Below, piece by piece: positions 26,176-35,205 of a stretch of DNA of 64,000 nt; the first letter of the stretch is position 1, and the number at the start of each line of letters is the position of its first letter. The stretch comes from Streptomyces sp. L-9-10 (GTDB taxonomy: Bacteria > Actinomycetota > Actinomycetes > Streptomycetales > Streptomycetaceae): contig NZ_PHRF01000020.1 of the NCBI RefSeq assembly GCF_004151105.1, forward strand, positions 62,001 through 126,000, written 5' to 3'. The position numbers were made by a program, and so were the translations under genes. The notes under the pieces were generated by a model. It searched no databases. It was not told the origin of the DNA and saw only the letters and a program-made list of their open reading frames with translations.

Positions 26176-27225
26176 GTGGTCCGCACCGCGAGATGGATCA
26201 CGTTCATGGCACACGCACAGGGAGTACCGACCGTGCTGGAAGAGGTGGAGCACTGGCTGACCAGGCGTTCCTGGTCCGTGGCCGACCGCCCGCTCGACCG
26301 GCTGATGGTGGCGAAGGCCGCGCGCGGGACGACGGTGAGTGTGGTCCTTCCGGCGCTGGACGAGGAGGAGACGGTCGGCGAGATCGTGTCCGTGATCCGG
26401 CGCGAACTGATGGAGCGGGTGCGGCTCGTCGATGAACTGGTGGTGGTCGATTCCGGTTCCACCGACCGGACGGCCGCGGTCGCCGCGGCGGCGGGCGCGC
26501 GGGTGGAGCACCGGGACGCGATACTGCCGCGGCTGCCGGCTCTGCCCGGCAAGGGCGAGGTGCTGTGGCGGTCGCTGCTGGTGACGAGCGGCGAGGTCGT
26601 GTGCTTCGTGGACGCCGATCTGCGGAGGTTTTCGGCCGATTTCGTGTCGGGGATCGTGGGGCCGCTGCTGACCGACCAGGACGTGCAGTTCGTCAAGGCG
26701 ATGTACGACCGTCCGCTGCTCCAGCCCGCGGCGGGACACCCCGGCCGGAGCGGTCAGGGCGGGCAGGGCGGCCAGGGGAGCCAGGGCGGGCGCGTGACCG
26801 AGCTGGTGGCCCGGCCGCTGCTCAATCTGCACTGGCCCCGGCTGGCCGGTTTCGTTCAGCCGCTGGGCGGTGAGTACGCGGCGCGGCGCTCGCTGCTGGA
26901 GCGGCTGCCGTTCCCCGTCGGGTACGGCGTGGAACTGGGGCTGCTCGTGGACGCGCTGCACACGGCGGGTCTCGACGCGCTGGGGCAGGTCGACGTCGGG
27001 GTGCGGATCCACCGCCACCAGGACGAGCGGGCGCTGGGGCGGATGGCCGCGGCGATCTACCGTACGGCGCAGCTGCGGCTGTCCCGGGCGCACTTGGTAC
27101 GGCCGGAGCTGACGCAGTTCGAGCGCGGCGAGAACGGTTTCGTGCCGCGTACGCACGCGGTGGACACGGAGGAACGGCCGCCGGTACGGGAGATCGCGGA
27201 GTACACGGCCGGACGCGCGGCGTAA
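26176..27225 (+). CDS. gpgS: Glucosyl-3-phosphoglycerate synthase (GT2)
   Basis: 349 residues from the GTG at 26176; an ATG at 26206 is a good alternative and closer to usual length. The GT2 nucleotide-sugar fold shows VSVVLPALDEEETVGEIV, VVDSGSTDRT and the metal-binding CFVDADLRRFSADFV. It ends with RLPFPVGYGVELGLLVD typical of GpgS. It transfers glucose from UDP-glucose to 3-phosphoglycerate, the first step to glucosylglycerate and related compatible solutes or polysaccharide primers. A Gly/Gln-rich insert (about 195-208) is low-complexity. Its neighbour otsA also uses nucleotide-glucose. Confidence 0.88.
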   Translation: MVRTARWITFMAHAQGVPTVLEEVEHWLTRRSWSVADRPLDRLMVAKAARGTTVSVVLPALDEEETVGEIVSVIRRELMERVRLVDELVVVDSGSTDRTAAVAAAAGARVEHRDAILPRLPALPGKGEVLWRSLLVTSGEVVCFVDADLRRFSADFVSGIVGPLLTDQDVQFVKAMYDRPLLQPAAGHPGRSGQGGQGGQGSQGGRVTELVARPLLNLHWPRLAGFVQPLGGEYAARRSLLERLPFPVGYGVELGLLVDALHTAGLDALGQVDVGVRIHRHQDERALGRMAAAIYRTAQLRLSRAHLVRPELTQFERGENGFVPRTHAVDTEERPPVREIAEYTAGRAA

Positions 27226-27263
27226 CGGAATGCGATCATGTGAATTATCTAGATTGCCCAGTT

Positions 27264-27443
27264 ATGGGCATGAATCATGTGTGGGCTGGAGCGCTGACCG
27301 GGCCGCTGGCCGCCGCCGTGCACGCGCACCTGGCCGGGGCGGGAAGCGCCGCCGAGCGACTGTGGCTGCTGGGCGGGGTGGTGCTCGCGCTGAGCGGCGC
27401 CGGGGTGGTCGCGCTGGCGGCCCTGCGCGGCAGGCGGGACTGA
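27264..27443 (+). CDS. Small membrane protein (hypothetical)
   Basis: 59 residues from the ATG at 27264 (MGMNHVWAGALTGPLA). An upstream ATG at 27240 gives 67. One or two hydrophobic helices are visible (LWLLGGVVLALSGAGVVALAAL). Third positions are G/C, which favours real coding, but there is no recognisable family and no clear ribosome binding site. An inverted repeat TGCCCA-GTTA-TGGGCA overlaps the start. The C-terminus lies in a 35-bp tandem repeat. Confidence 0.4.
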   Translation: MGMNHVWAGALTGPLAAAVHAHLAGAGSAAERLWLLGGVVLALSGAGVVALAALRGRRD

Positions 27444-27504
27444 CGGCGGTTGCCGCCCCCGTGACGGTGGCGGGACTGACGGCGGTGCCGCCCCCGTGAC
27501 GGTC
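27434..27504. repeat. Tandem duplication of about 35 bp
   Basis: Two copies beginning GCGGGACTGACGGCGG and ending CCGTGACGGT(G/C) lie head to tail, each with a small GGCGG/CCGCC hairpin. They run over the end of the small membrane ORF. Confidence 0.65.
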
Positions 27505-27570
27505 GACACAGCCGCCGACATGGTCGCGCCCGTACGTTTGAGCGTTTCCGTGACGGGCTAGGTTCGGCAC

Positions 27571-29001
27571 ATGGTTACCGAGCCGCCCTCCCGGGCCCAG
27601 GTCCTCGTCGCGTCCAACCGCGGCCCCGTCTCGTACACGCTGCGCGACGACGGCGCGCTGGAGGCCAAGCGGGGCGGCGGCGGACTGGTGTCCGGCCTGT
27701 CGGCCATCGGGCAGGACGCGGACGCGGTGTGGGTGTGCGCGGCGCTCGGGGACGGCGACCGCGAGGCTGTACGGCGCACGGGCGGCCGGCTCGACACCGG
27801 CGACACCGGCGGCCAGCGCGTACGGATGCTGGGCATCGCGCCCGAGGTGTACGCGGACGCGTACAACGGCGTCGCCAACAGCGCGCTCTGGTTCGTCCAC
27901 CACCTGCTCTACCAGACCCCGCTTGAGCCGTCCTTCGGCCCGGAGTTCCGCGCGCGGTGGGCGTCGTACGAGACGTACAACCGCGCCTTCGCGGAGGCGC
28001 TGGCCGACGAGGCGGCCGACGGCGCGGCCGTGCTGGTGCAGGACTACCACCTGGCGCTGGTGCCCGGGATGCTGCGCGCCCTGCGCCCCGACCTGAGGAT
28101 CGGGCACTTCTCGCACACGCCCTGGGCGCCGGTGGACTACTTCCGGCTGCTGCCCGACGACATCGCGCGCCAGCTCCTGCGCGGCATCCTCGGCGCGGAC
28201 CGCGCGGCCTTCCTGACGCACCGGTGGGCGGACGCCTTCACGGCGTGCTGCACGGAGCTGCTGGGCGGGACGGGCAACACCGCGATCGGGGTGCACGGCC
28301 TCGGCGCGGACGGCGACTTCCTGCGCGAGCGCGCGCACCGCCCCGACGTGGACGAGCGGATCGTCACCCTGCGCGGGCAGATCGGCCGTACGAGCGCGGG
28401 CGAGGAGCGGAAGACCATCGTCCGGGTGGACCGTACGGAACTGTCCAAGAACATCGTGCGCGGACTGCTCGCCTACCGGCTGCTGCTGACCGACCGTCCC
28501 GAATGGCGCGAACGCGTCGTCCATGTCGCCTTCGCCTACCCGTCCCGGCAGGATCTGGCGGTCTACCGCGAGTACACCGCCGAGGTCCAGCGGGTGGCCG
28601 ACGAGATCAACGCCGAGTTCGGCACGGACGGCTGGGTCCCGGTCGTCCTCCATGTCCAGGACGACTTCGCCCGCTCCCTGGGCGCCTACCGGCTGGCGGA
28701 CGTGGCGCTGGTCAACCCGATCCGCGACGGCATGAACCTGGTCGCGAAGGAGATCCCCCTCGTCTCCGAGCGCGGCTGCGCGCTGGTGCTGTCGCGGGAG
28801 GCGGGGGCGTACGAGGAGCTGGGCGAGGACGCGCTGGTGGTGAACCCGTACGACATCAGCGCCACGGCGACCGCCCTCCACGAGGCGCTGACCATGCCGG
28901 CCGCCGAGCGCGCGGAACGCGCCAAGCGGCTGGCCGCGGCGGCGACGGCGCTGCCGCCGAAGCAGTGGTTCCTGGACCAGCTGACGGCGCTGCGCGCCTG
29001 A
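27571..29001 (+). CDS. otsA: Alpha,alpha-trehalose-phosphate synthase (GT20)
   Basis: 476 residues, full GT20 length. Landmarks are VASNRGPVSYTL with GGGGLVSGL at the N-terminus, VQDYHLALVPGML, IGHFSHTPWAP and GMNLVAKEI. The enzyme joins a nucleoside-diphosphate glucose and glucose 6-phosphate to trehalose 6-phosphate in the cytoplasm. The phosphatase gene lies just downstream on the opposite strand. Trehalose serves stress tolerance and spores. Confidence 0.95.
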   Translation: MVTEPPSRAQVLVASNRGPVSYTLRDDGALEAKRGGGGLVSGLSAIGQDADAVWVCAALGDGDREAVRRTGGRLDTGDTGGQRVRMLGIAPEVYADAYNGVANSALWFVHHLLYQTPLEPSFGPEFRARWASYETYNRAFAEALADEAADGAAVLVQDYHLALVPGMLRALRPDLRIGHFSHTPWAPVDYFRLLPDDIARQLLRGILGADRAAFLTHRWADAFTACCTELLGGTGNTAIGVHGLGADGDFLRERAHRPDVDERIVTLRGQIGRTSAGEERKTIVRVDRTELSKNIVRGLLAYRLLLTDRPEWRERVVHVAFAYPSRQDLAVYREYTAEVQRVADEINAEFGTDGWVPVVLHVQDDFARSLGAYRLADVALVNPIRDGMNLVAKEIPLVSERGCALVLSREAGAYEELGEDALVVNPYDISATATALHEALTMPAAERAERAKRLAAAATALPPKQWFLDQLTALRA

Positions 29002-29061
29002 CACGCCCGACGGCGCCCGGCGCCTGGAGGGAGGCTCCGGGTCGGGCGCGCCGGCCGTCTC

Positions 29062-29904
29062 TCAGTCCATCGCCTCCGCCAGCGCCGCCAGGAAGTCCGC
29101 CAGCGCCGCCGGTCCCGGCAGCAGCAGGTCGGCGCGCTCGGCCAGTTCGGGTACTTCCGTGCCGCTACAGATCAGCAGGCCCTGGTAGCCGTCCGAGCGG
29201 AGCTTCTCCACCGCCGCGTAGGCCGGGAGGTCGCCGAGGTCGTCGCCCGCGTACAGGACCGTCCTGGCGCCGACCTCGCGTACGTACTCCAGCAGCGCCA
29301 CGCCCTTGTCCACGCCGGGCGGGCGCAACTCCAGGACCATCCGGCCCGGTTCGACGATCAGGCCGTGGCGGGCCGCCAGTTCGGTGAGCGGGTCGCGCAG
29401 GGCGTCGAAGGCAGCCTGCGGGTCGGAGGCGCGGCGGGTGTGGACCGCGACCGCCTGCCCCTTCTCCTCGATCCACGTGCCGCGCCAGGCACCGAACCGG
29501 TCGAGGACGCCGGGGAGTTCGGCGCGGGCCGCCGCGACGCCCTCGTGCGGGGTGGGGGTGTGGACGGAGCCGGAGACGGCGTCCCAGCGCTCGGCGCCGT
29601 AGTGGCCGAGGACCACGAGATGGTCCAGGCCCGGCACTCCGGCGAAGCCGCCGTACCGCACGGCGACCCCGGCCGGGCGGCCGGTGATGACCGCGACCGA
29701 CGCGACGTGCGGCGCGAGCGCGGCCAGGGCGGGGACGGCGCGCGGGTGCGCGCGGGCCTGTTCGGGGTCGGGGACGATCTCGGCGAGGGTGCCGTCGAAG
29801 TCGAACGCGGCGACGGCCTCGCCCGGCCGCGCGAGGAGCGCGGCCAGAGCGTCGGCGCCTGCGGGGGTGGCCGGTTTCGGCAGGGGGTACGGATTGCTGC
29901 CCAT
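29062..29904 (-). CDS. otsB: Trehalose-phosphatase
   Basis: 280 residues. HAD motif I is AAFDFDGTLAEIV (nucleophile Asp near residue 38), motif II VAVITGRPAG, and motif IV LYAGDDLGDLPAY. It removes phosphate from trehalose 6-phosphate. It converges with otsA with 60 bp between; the two stops are separated by a GC-rich, hairpin-prone stretch at about 29008-29058. Confidence 0.95.
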   Translation of the reverse strand: MGSNPYPLPKPATPAGADALAALLARPGEAVAAFDFDGTLAEIVPDPEQARAHPRAVPALAALAPHVASVAVITGRPAGVAVRYGGFAGVPGLDHLVVLGHYGAERWDAVSGSVHTPTPHEGVAAARAELPGVLDRFGAWRGTWIEEKGQAVAVHTRRASDPQAAFDALRDPLTELAARHGLIVEPGRMVLELRPPGVDKGVALLEYVREVGARTVLYAGDDLGDLPAYAAVEKLRSDGYQGLLICSGTEVPELAERADLLLPGPAALADFLAALAEAMD

Positions 29905-29975
29905 GCCCCCGAGCCTATCGGCGCCCGCCGCCGCGGGGGGCCCGTCCGGCCAATGGGGCCTCTGGGGTCTCTGCT

Positions 29976-30272
29976 CTAACGTCGGCGGCGCTTCTCGTCC
30001 CTGATCCGCCGCAGTCTGTTCACCGTCACCGGGTCGTGCTCCAGCGCCAGCGGATCGTCCAGCAGCGCGCCCAGCAGCTGGTAGTAGCGGGTCGGCGACA
30101 GGCCGAGCCCCTCCCTGATCGCCCGCTCCTTGGCGCCGGGCCCCGGCCAGCCGCGCCGCTCCATGGCGAGTACGGCGCGGTCCCGCTCGGACAGCCCGGC
30201 GGGCTCGGCGGGGGCGGCGGGGGCGGCGGGGGCGGCGGGACCACCGGGCTCGGCGGGCTCAGGCGCGGTCAT
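29976..30272 (-). CDS. DUF3263 domain protein
   Basis: 98 residues. An Ala/Pro-rich N-terminus (residues 1-26, mostly AP repeats) is followed by the DUF3263 domain LSERDRAVLAMERRGWPGPG...IREGLGLSPTRYYQLLGALLDDP. The family resembles small HTH proteins and is probably DNA-binding; the function is unknown. It starts 11 bases after the solute-binding lipoprotein gene and may share its transcript. Confidence 0.88.
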   Translation of the reverse strand: MTAPEPAEPGGPAAPAAPAAPAEPAGLSERDRAVLAMERRGWPGPGAKERAIREGLGLSPTRYYQLLGALLDDPLALEHDPVTVNRLRRIRDEKRRRR

Positions 30273-30283
30273 ATGACCACACG

Positions 30284-31558
30284 CTACTCGGCGGCCTCGG
30301 CCGCCGCCGCGTCCCTGGCGATCCCTCCGAGGACGTTCGACGGGCTGGCGCCGGGCTCGACGGCCTTGCCGATGTTCTTCTTGAAGCTCTCGCTCACGCT
30401 CGCCCACGAGTTCTTGCCGTACGGGAGCAGCTCGGAGGTGGGCAGTGCGTCCAGGAACTTGCGCAGGTCCCCGTACTGCGGGTCCGCCGCCATCGCCTCG
30501 TTGGCGCTGTAGGTGACCGGCAGCAGGTCGTACTGCGCGGCGAAGGACATCACGTTCTTGTCGTCGTACGCGAAGTCCAGGAACTTGCCGATCGCCGTGC
30601 GGTGGCCGTTCTGCTTGAAGGCCATCATCCAGTCGGCCACGCCCATGGACGCCTTGGCCTTGCCGTTGACGCCGGGCAGCGGCACCATCCCGACCTTGAC
30701 GCCCTGCTTGGCGGCCTCCTCCATCAGGGAGGGATGGCCGTTGAGCATGCCGACCTGACCGCTGGTGAACGCCTTGAACGCGATGGCGCGGTCGAGCTTC
30801 CCGGGGGCGACGGGGCCGGTCAGCCCCTTGCCGACAAGCTGCTTCTGGAGCCACTCGAACGTCTTGATGTTCTGCTGCGAGTCGATGTTGTACGAGCCGT
30901 CGGCGGTGTCCGTGTAGCCGCCCCCGCCGCTCAGCAGCCACATCAGGGTCTCGCCCTGTGCCTCCTCGGAGCCCAGCGGCAGCGCGAACGGCGTGGTCAC
31001 GCCGATGGACTTGAGCGCCTCGGCGTCGGCCTGGATGTCGTCCCAGTTCTTCGGGGCGTCGAGACCGGCCTGGTCGAAGAGCTTCGTGTTGTAGAAGAGC
31101 AGCCGGGTGGAGGCGACGAACGGCAGTCCGTACTGGATGCGGTTGACCTTGCCGGCGTCGGAGAGCTGGGAGAGGAAGTTCGCCTGCGTGGGGACGGAGA
31201 GCACTTCGTCGGCGGCGTAAAGCTCGCCCTGCTTCACGTAGTTGGCGTACGAGCCGACCTGCGCGATGTCGGGCGCCTCGCCCTCCTCGACCATCGTGGC
31301 GACATCGCTGTCGACGGTCTTCCAGGGGCGGACGTTGACGTCGACCTTGATGCCGGGGTTCTTGGACTCGAACGCCGAGGCGAGCGCGGACCAGTACTTC
31401 TCCGAGGAGTTCTCCGAGTTGGTGCCGTAGTCCGCGGCGACGACCTTGAGGGTGACCTCGTCCCCGGACTCTCCCGTGCTGCCGCAGCCGGCCAGCGCCA
31501 TCGTCATGCCCCAGGCGGCTATCGCCGCGGTCATTCCCAGATAGCGCTGTCGTCGCAC
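30284..31558 (-). CDS. ABC transporter extracellular sugar-binding lipoprotein
   Basis: 424 residues. A lipoprotein signal with lipobox ALAGC (Cys25) is followed by a family 1 solute-binding fold (GIKVDVNVRPWKTVDSDVATMVEEGEAPDI, NTKLFDQAGLDAPKNWDD in part). It should sit on the membrane outer face and deliver a carbohydrate to an ABC importer. No permease genes are adjacent, so it is an orphan. The MsiK-type ATPase at the window end could energise such importers. It diverges from the ROK kinase operon, so an amino sugar is a plausible ligand. Confidence 0.9.
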   Translation of the reverse strand: MRRQRYLGMTAAIAAWGMTMALAGCGSTGESGDEVTLKVVAADYGTNSENSSEKYWSALASAFESKNPGIKVDVNVRPWKTVDSDVATMVEEGEAPDIAQVGSYANYVKQGELYAADEVLSVPTQANFLSQLSDAGKVNRIQYGLPFVASTRLLFYNTKLFDQAGLDAPKNWDDIQADAEALKSIGVTTPFALPLGSEEAQGETLMWLLSGGGGYTDTADGSYNIDSQQNIKTFEWLQKQLVGKGLTGPVAPGKLDRAIAFKAFTSGQVGMLNGHPSLMEEAAKQGVKVGMVPLPGVNGKAKASMGVADWMMAFKQNGHRTAIGKFLDFAYDDKNVMSFAAQYDLLPVTYSANEAMAADPQYGDLRKFLDALPTSELLPYGKNSWASVSESFKKNIGKAVEPGASPSNVLGGIARDAAAAEAAE

Positions 31559-31753
31559 GGCTGTGTTCCCGCCCTTGTTCTTCGATTGCGCGTAAGGCCC
31601 CGGTCGGTCCCCCGTGACGCACTGTTATAGAGGCAAGTGATTTTCCCTCATCCGGAGGTTTGGGGGCCACCTGGGGTTGATCTCACTTGAGCAACGCCCG
31701 TCCCATCGCTCATCCGGGTCGCGCGTTTGTATGGAGACTCAACAATCCTGGAC

Positions 31754-31769
31754 AGTGGACTAGACCTTT
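31754..31769 (+). promoter_or_regulatory. dre-like DasR site before nag operon
   Basis: AGTGGACTAGACCTTT matches 13 of 16 positions of the DasR responsive element as I remember it (AGTGGTCTAGACCACT). It lies 28 bp before the ROK kinase start. The core GTGGACTAGACC recurs exactly before msiK. DasR releases such sites when glucosamine 6-phosphate rises. Confidence 0.7.
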
Positions 31770-31796
31770 CAAGGGTCTACGCGCGAGACTGTTCTC

Positions 31797-32843
31797 GTGA
31801 GACACGTCATCGCCCTGGATGTGGGCGGCACCGGCATGAAAGCCGCCCTGGTGGGGGCGGACGGCGCGCTGCTGTATCAGGCGCGGCGGGCGACCGGCAG
31901 GGAGCGCGGCCCCGAGGCCGTCGTGGAGACCATCCTCGGTTTCGCCGCGGACCTGCGCGCGTACGGCATCGAGCACTTCGGCGAGAGCGCCGTCGCGGCC
32001 GGGGTCGCCGTGCCCGGCATCGTCGACGCCGAGCGCGGTATCGCGGTGTACTCCGCCAACCTCGACTGGCACGACGTACCGATGCGCGATCTTCTCGGCG
32101 CCCGGCTCGGCGGCGTGCCCGTCGCGCTCGGGCACGACGTACGCACCGGCGGGCTCGCCGAGGGGCGGCTCGGCGCGGGCGGGGGCGCCGACCGGTTCCT
32201 GTTCGTGCCACTGGGCACCGGGATCGCCGGGGCCATCGGCATCGCGGGCGCCATCGAGGCCGGCGCGCACGGCTACGCGGGCGAGATCGGTCACATCGTG
32301 GTCCGCCCCGACGGGCCCGACTGCGGCTGCGGGCAGCGCGGCTGTCTGGAGACCCTCGCCTCCGCCGCGGCCGTGACCCGCGCCTGGGCGGCGGCGAGCG
32401 GCGACCCGGAGGCGGACGCCGCCGACTGCGCGAAGGCCGTGGAATCCGGCGACCCCGCGGCCGTACGGGTCTGGCTGGACGCGGTCGACGCGCTCGCCGC
32501 AGGACTGGTCACCGCGCTCACCCTGCTCGACCCCCGCACGCTGATCATCGGTGGCGGTCTCGCCGAAGCCGGGGAAACCTTGTTCACACCCCTGCGGGCG
32601 GCGGTCGAGAAGCGGGTGACGTTCCAGAAACTGCCCGAGATCGTCCCGGCGGCCCTCGGTGACACCGCCGGCTGTCTGGGCGCGGGGCTGCTCGCCTGGG
32701 ACCTGCTCGCCGCCGCCGGGTCCTCCGCCGACGTACGCCCCACCGACGCGCGACCCACCGGAACACGACCCGCGGAAGCCCGACCCGCCGACGACAACGA
32801 CCCGCCCGCCGACGATCCACTCGCCACGGAGGTATCCGCCTGA
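31797..32843 (+). CDS. ROK family sugar kinase, probable GlcNAc kinase
   Basis: 348 residues from a GTG at 31797, with no visible ribosome binding site. The ATP motif IALDVGGTGMKAALVG starts the protein. The ROK zinc signature is EIGHIVVRPDGPDCGCGQRGCLE (His and three Cys; key part). It would phosphorylate N-acetylglucosamine to the 6-phosphate, the NagA substrate. The last 40 residues are a Thr/Arg/Pro/Asp-rich tail unusual for ROK kinases. It is coupled to nagA by a TGATG overlap and lies behind a dre-like site. Glucokinase is the alternative. Confidence 0.88.
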   Translation: MRHVIALDVGGTGMKAALVGADGALLYQARRATGRERGPEAVVETILGFAADLRAYGIEHFGESAVAAGVAVPGIVDAERGIAVYSANLDWHDVPMRDLLGARLGGVPVALGHDVRTGGLAEGRLGAGGGADRFLFVPLGTGIAGAIGIAGAIEAGAHGYAGEIGHIVVRPDGPDCGCGQRGCLETLASAAAVTRAWAAASGDPEADAADCAKAVESGDPAAVRVWLDAVDALAAGLVTALTLLDPRTLIIGGGLAEAGETLFTPLRAAVEKRVTFQKLPEIVPAALGDTAGCLGAGLLAWDLLAAAGSSADVRPTDARPTGTRPAEARPADDNDPPADDPLATEVSA

Positions 32844-34027
32844 TGGCCGCTAGCGCCCCACGCGCCGCGCACGCCGCACGCGCCCCACGCGCCGACAGCA
32901 CCGTTCTCACCGGCGCCCGGGTGGTGCTGCCCACCGGAACCGTGGACGGCGGGCGGGTGATCATCGAGGACGGCCGGATCGCGGGCGCCGCCCGCGACGA
33001 CGCCGCCTCGCTGGATCTCTCCGGCCACTGGATCGTCCCCGGCTTCGTGGACATGCACAACCACGGCGGCGGCGGCGCCTCGTTCACCTCCGGCTCGGTG
33101 GACGACGTGCTCAAGGGCATCCGCACGCACCGCGAGCACGGCACCACCACCCTCGTCGCCTCCACCGTCACCGGCGAGATGGACTTCCTCGCCCACCGCG
33201 CCGGCTTCCTCTCCGAGTTGGTCGAGCAGGGCGAGCTGGCCGGGATCCACTTCGAGGGCCCGTTCATCTCCCCCTGCCGCAAGGGCGCCCACAGCGAGGC
33301 GCTGCTGCGCGACCCCGACCCGGCCGAGATCCGCAAGCTGCTCGACGCGGCGCGCGGCACGGCCAGGATGGTCACGCTCGCCACCGAACTCCCGGGCGGT
33401 ATCGACTCCGTACGGCTGCTCGTGGAGCACGGCGTGATCGCCGCCGTCGGCCACACGGACGCGACATACGAGCAGACCGTGCGGGCCATCGACGCGGGCG
33501 CGACCGTCGCGACGCATCTCTTCAACGCGATGCCGCCGCTCGGACACCGCGCCCCGGGACCGATCGCCGCGCTGCTGGAGGACGAGCGGGTCACGGTCGA
33601 GCTGATCAACGACGGCACGCATCTGCACCCCGCGGCCCTGGAGCTGGCCTTCCACCGCGCGGGCGCGGACCGGGTCGCCTTCGTCACGGACGCGATGGAC
33701 GCGGCCGGGTTCGGCGACGGGCGCTACCAGCTCGGCCCGCTCGCGGTCGAGGTCAAGGACGGCGTCGCGCGGCTGGTGGAGGGCGGCTCGATCGCCGGCT
33801 CCACGCTGACCCAGGACACCGCGTTCAAGCGGGCGGCGACGGTGGACCGGCTGCCGGTGGAGGACATCGTCCAGGCGATCTCCGCCAATCCGGCGCGACT
33901 GCTGGGCGTGTACGACAAGGTCGGTTCGCTGGAGCCGGGCAAGGACGCGGACCTGGTGGTCCTGGACGAGGAGTTCTCGGTCAAGGGTGTCCTGCACAAG
34001 GGCGAATGGGTAATTGACCCCAAGTAG
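32843..34027 (+). CDS. nagA: N-acetylglucosamine-6-phosphate deacetylase
   Basis: 394 residues. An amidohydrolase barrel with the metal motif VPGFVDMHNHGGGGASF, then GIHFEGPFISPCRKGAH and VGHTDATYEQ. The catalytic Asp is in AFVTDAMDAAG. It converts GlcNAc 6-phosphate to glucosamine 6-phosphate, the signal that relieves DasR. It joins products of MurQ, PTS import and the ROK kinase. The first 25 residues are Ala/Arg-rich. The start overlaps the kinase stop. Confidence 0.95.
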   Translation: MAASAPRAAHAARAPRADSTVLTGARVVLPTGTVDGGRVIIEDGRIAGAARDDAASLDLSGHWIVPGFVDMHNHGGGGASFTSGSVDDVLKGIRTHREHGTTTLVASTVTGEMDFLAHRAGFLSELVEQGELAGIHFEGPFISPCRKGAHSEALLRDPDPAEIRKLLDAARGTARMVTLATELPGGIDSVRLLVEHGVIAAVGHTDATYEQTVRAIDAGATVATHLFNAMPPLGHRAPGPIAALLEDERVTVELINDGTHLHPAALELAFHRAGADRVAFVTDAMDAAGFGDGRYQLGPLAVEVKDGVARLVEGGSIAGSTLTQDTAFKRAATVDRLPVEDIVQAISANPARLLGVYDKVGSLEPGKDADLVVLDEEFSVKGVLHKGEWVIDPK

Positions 34028-34039
34028 GCCGATTCATTT

Positions 34040-34064
34040 GAATCAGCGACAAGTCAGCTGATTC
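34040..34064. repeat. Inverted repeat after nagA
   Basis: GAATCAGC-N9-GCTGATTC. It overlaps a second small repeat GATTC-ATTT-GAATC at 34031-34043, so alternative stems can form. It is AT-richer than its surroundings. It may act as an operator for the next gene or in 3' processing. Confidence 0.45.
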
Positions 34065-34090
34065 GACCGCAAAGCAGAAGAAAGCCATAC

Positions 34091-34127
34091 GAAGGCGGTC
34101 GGCTCGGGGTCTGGGCCTACCGCCTTC
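34091..34127 (+). terminator. Terminator hairpin after nagA
   Basis: GAAGGCGGT pairs with ACCGCCTTC around a 19-base loop, followed by TGTTT. It separates the nag operon from the PfkB kinase gene. Confidence 0.6.
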
Positions 34128-34204
34128 TGTTTGGCATGATCGCTCCGGTAATCGGCCGAGCGGGTATCGGCCACATGAGCGCGTTTTCCCCGGGGGTGCG
34201 ACGG

Positions 34205-35149
34205 ATGATCGTGACGGTCACGCTCAATGCCGCGCTGGACATCACCTACCGCACCCCCGAGCTGATCCCGCACACGACGCACCGCGTCAGCGATGTCGTC
34301 GAGCGCCCCGGCGGCAAGGGCCTGAACGTCGCACGGGTGCTGTCGGCGCTGGGCCACGAGTCGGTGGTGACGGGGTTCGCGGGCGGCCGGACGGGCGACG
34401 TACTGCGGGAGCTGCTCGCCGGCTGCGGCCCGGAGGGCTCCAGGGGCCGGCCGGCCGACGCGCTCGTACCGATCTCCGGGTCCACCCGCCGCACGCTCGC
34501 CGTCGTCGACGAGGCCACCGGCGACACCACCCAGCTCAACGAGCCGGGCCCGACCGTCTCGTCCAGCGAGTGGTCCGCCTTCCTCGGCACGTACGAGCGA
34601 CTGCTCACCGGCGCCGACGCCGTGGCCCTGTGCGGCAGCCTGCCGCCCGGCATCCATGTCGGCGCGTACGCCGAACTGATCCGCCGGGCCCGTGCGGCGG
34701 GCGTGCCGACGCTCCTCGACACCAGCGGCGAACCGCTGCGCCGCGGCGTCGCCGCCCGCCCCGATCTGGTCAAGCCGAACGCCGACGAACTCGCCCGGCT
34801 CACCGGCTCCCGGGAGCCGCTGCGCGCCGCGCGCGACGCCCGGCGCCGCGGCGCGCACGCCGTCATCGCCTCGCTCGGACCGGACGGCATCCTCGCGGCC
34901 ACGCCGGACGGTGTCTGGCAGGCGACCCCGCCCGCGCCTGTGAAGGGCAACCCGACGGGCGCGGGCGACTCGGCGGTGGCCGGGCTGCTCTCGGGCCTCG
35001 TCGAGCAGCTGCCCTGGCCGGCCCGGCTGGCCCGCGCGGTCGCGCTGGCCACGGCGACGGTCCTGGCACCGACGGCGGGCGAGTTCGACGCGGAGGCGTA
35101 CGAGGAGCTGCTGCCGCGGGTGGCGGTGACGGAACACCCCGGACCGTAG
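34205..35149 (+). CDS. PfkB-type hexose-phosphate kinase (1-phosphofructokinase family)
   Basis: 314 residues from MIVTVTLNAALD, the normal start of this family. PfkB signatures are VVERPGGKGLNVARVL near the N-terminus and GNPTGAGDSAVAGLL near the C-terminus (catalytic Asp). It phosphorylates a sugar phosphate such as fructose 1-phosphate, fructose 6-phosphate or tagatose 6-phosphate. It pairs with a class II aldolase 56 bp downstream, so the two can take amino-sugar-derived phosphates into glycolysis. The longer upstream frame lacks coding features. Confidence 0.88.
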   Translation: MIVTVTLNAALDITYRTPELIPHTTHRVSDVVERPGGKGLNVARVLSALGHESVVTGFAGGRTGDVLRELLAGCGPEGSRGRPADALVPISGSTRRTLAVVDEATGDTTQLNEPGPTVSSSEWSAFLGTYERLLTGADAVALCGSLPPGIHVGAYAELIRRARAAGVPTLLDTSGEPLRRGVAARPDLVKPNADELARLTGSREPLRAARDARRRGAHAVIASLGPDGILAATPDGVWQATPPAPVKGNPTGAGDSAVAGLLSGLVEQLPWPARLARAVALATATVLAPTAGEFDAEAYEELLPRVAVTEHPGP

Positions 35150-35205
35150 CGCCGGGACCGATCCGCGAGCTGGAAGAACCGCGAGCTGGAAGAACTGAGG
35201 GACAC

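Noticed and set aside
29976..31670. 564-residue minus-strand frame running across the lipoprotein gene
   Set aside because: Only its last 98 residues (DUF3263) are real; the rest is out of frame with the solute-binding protein.
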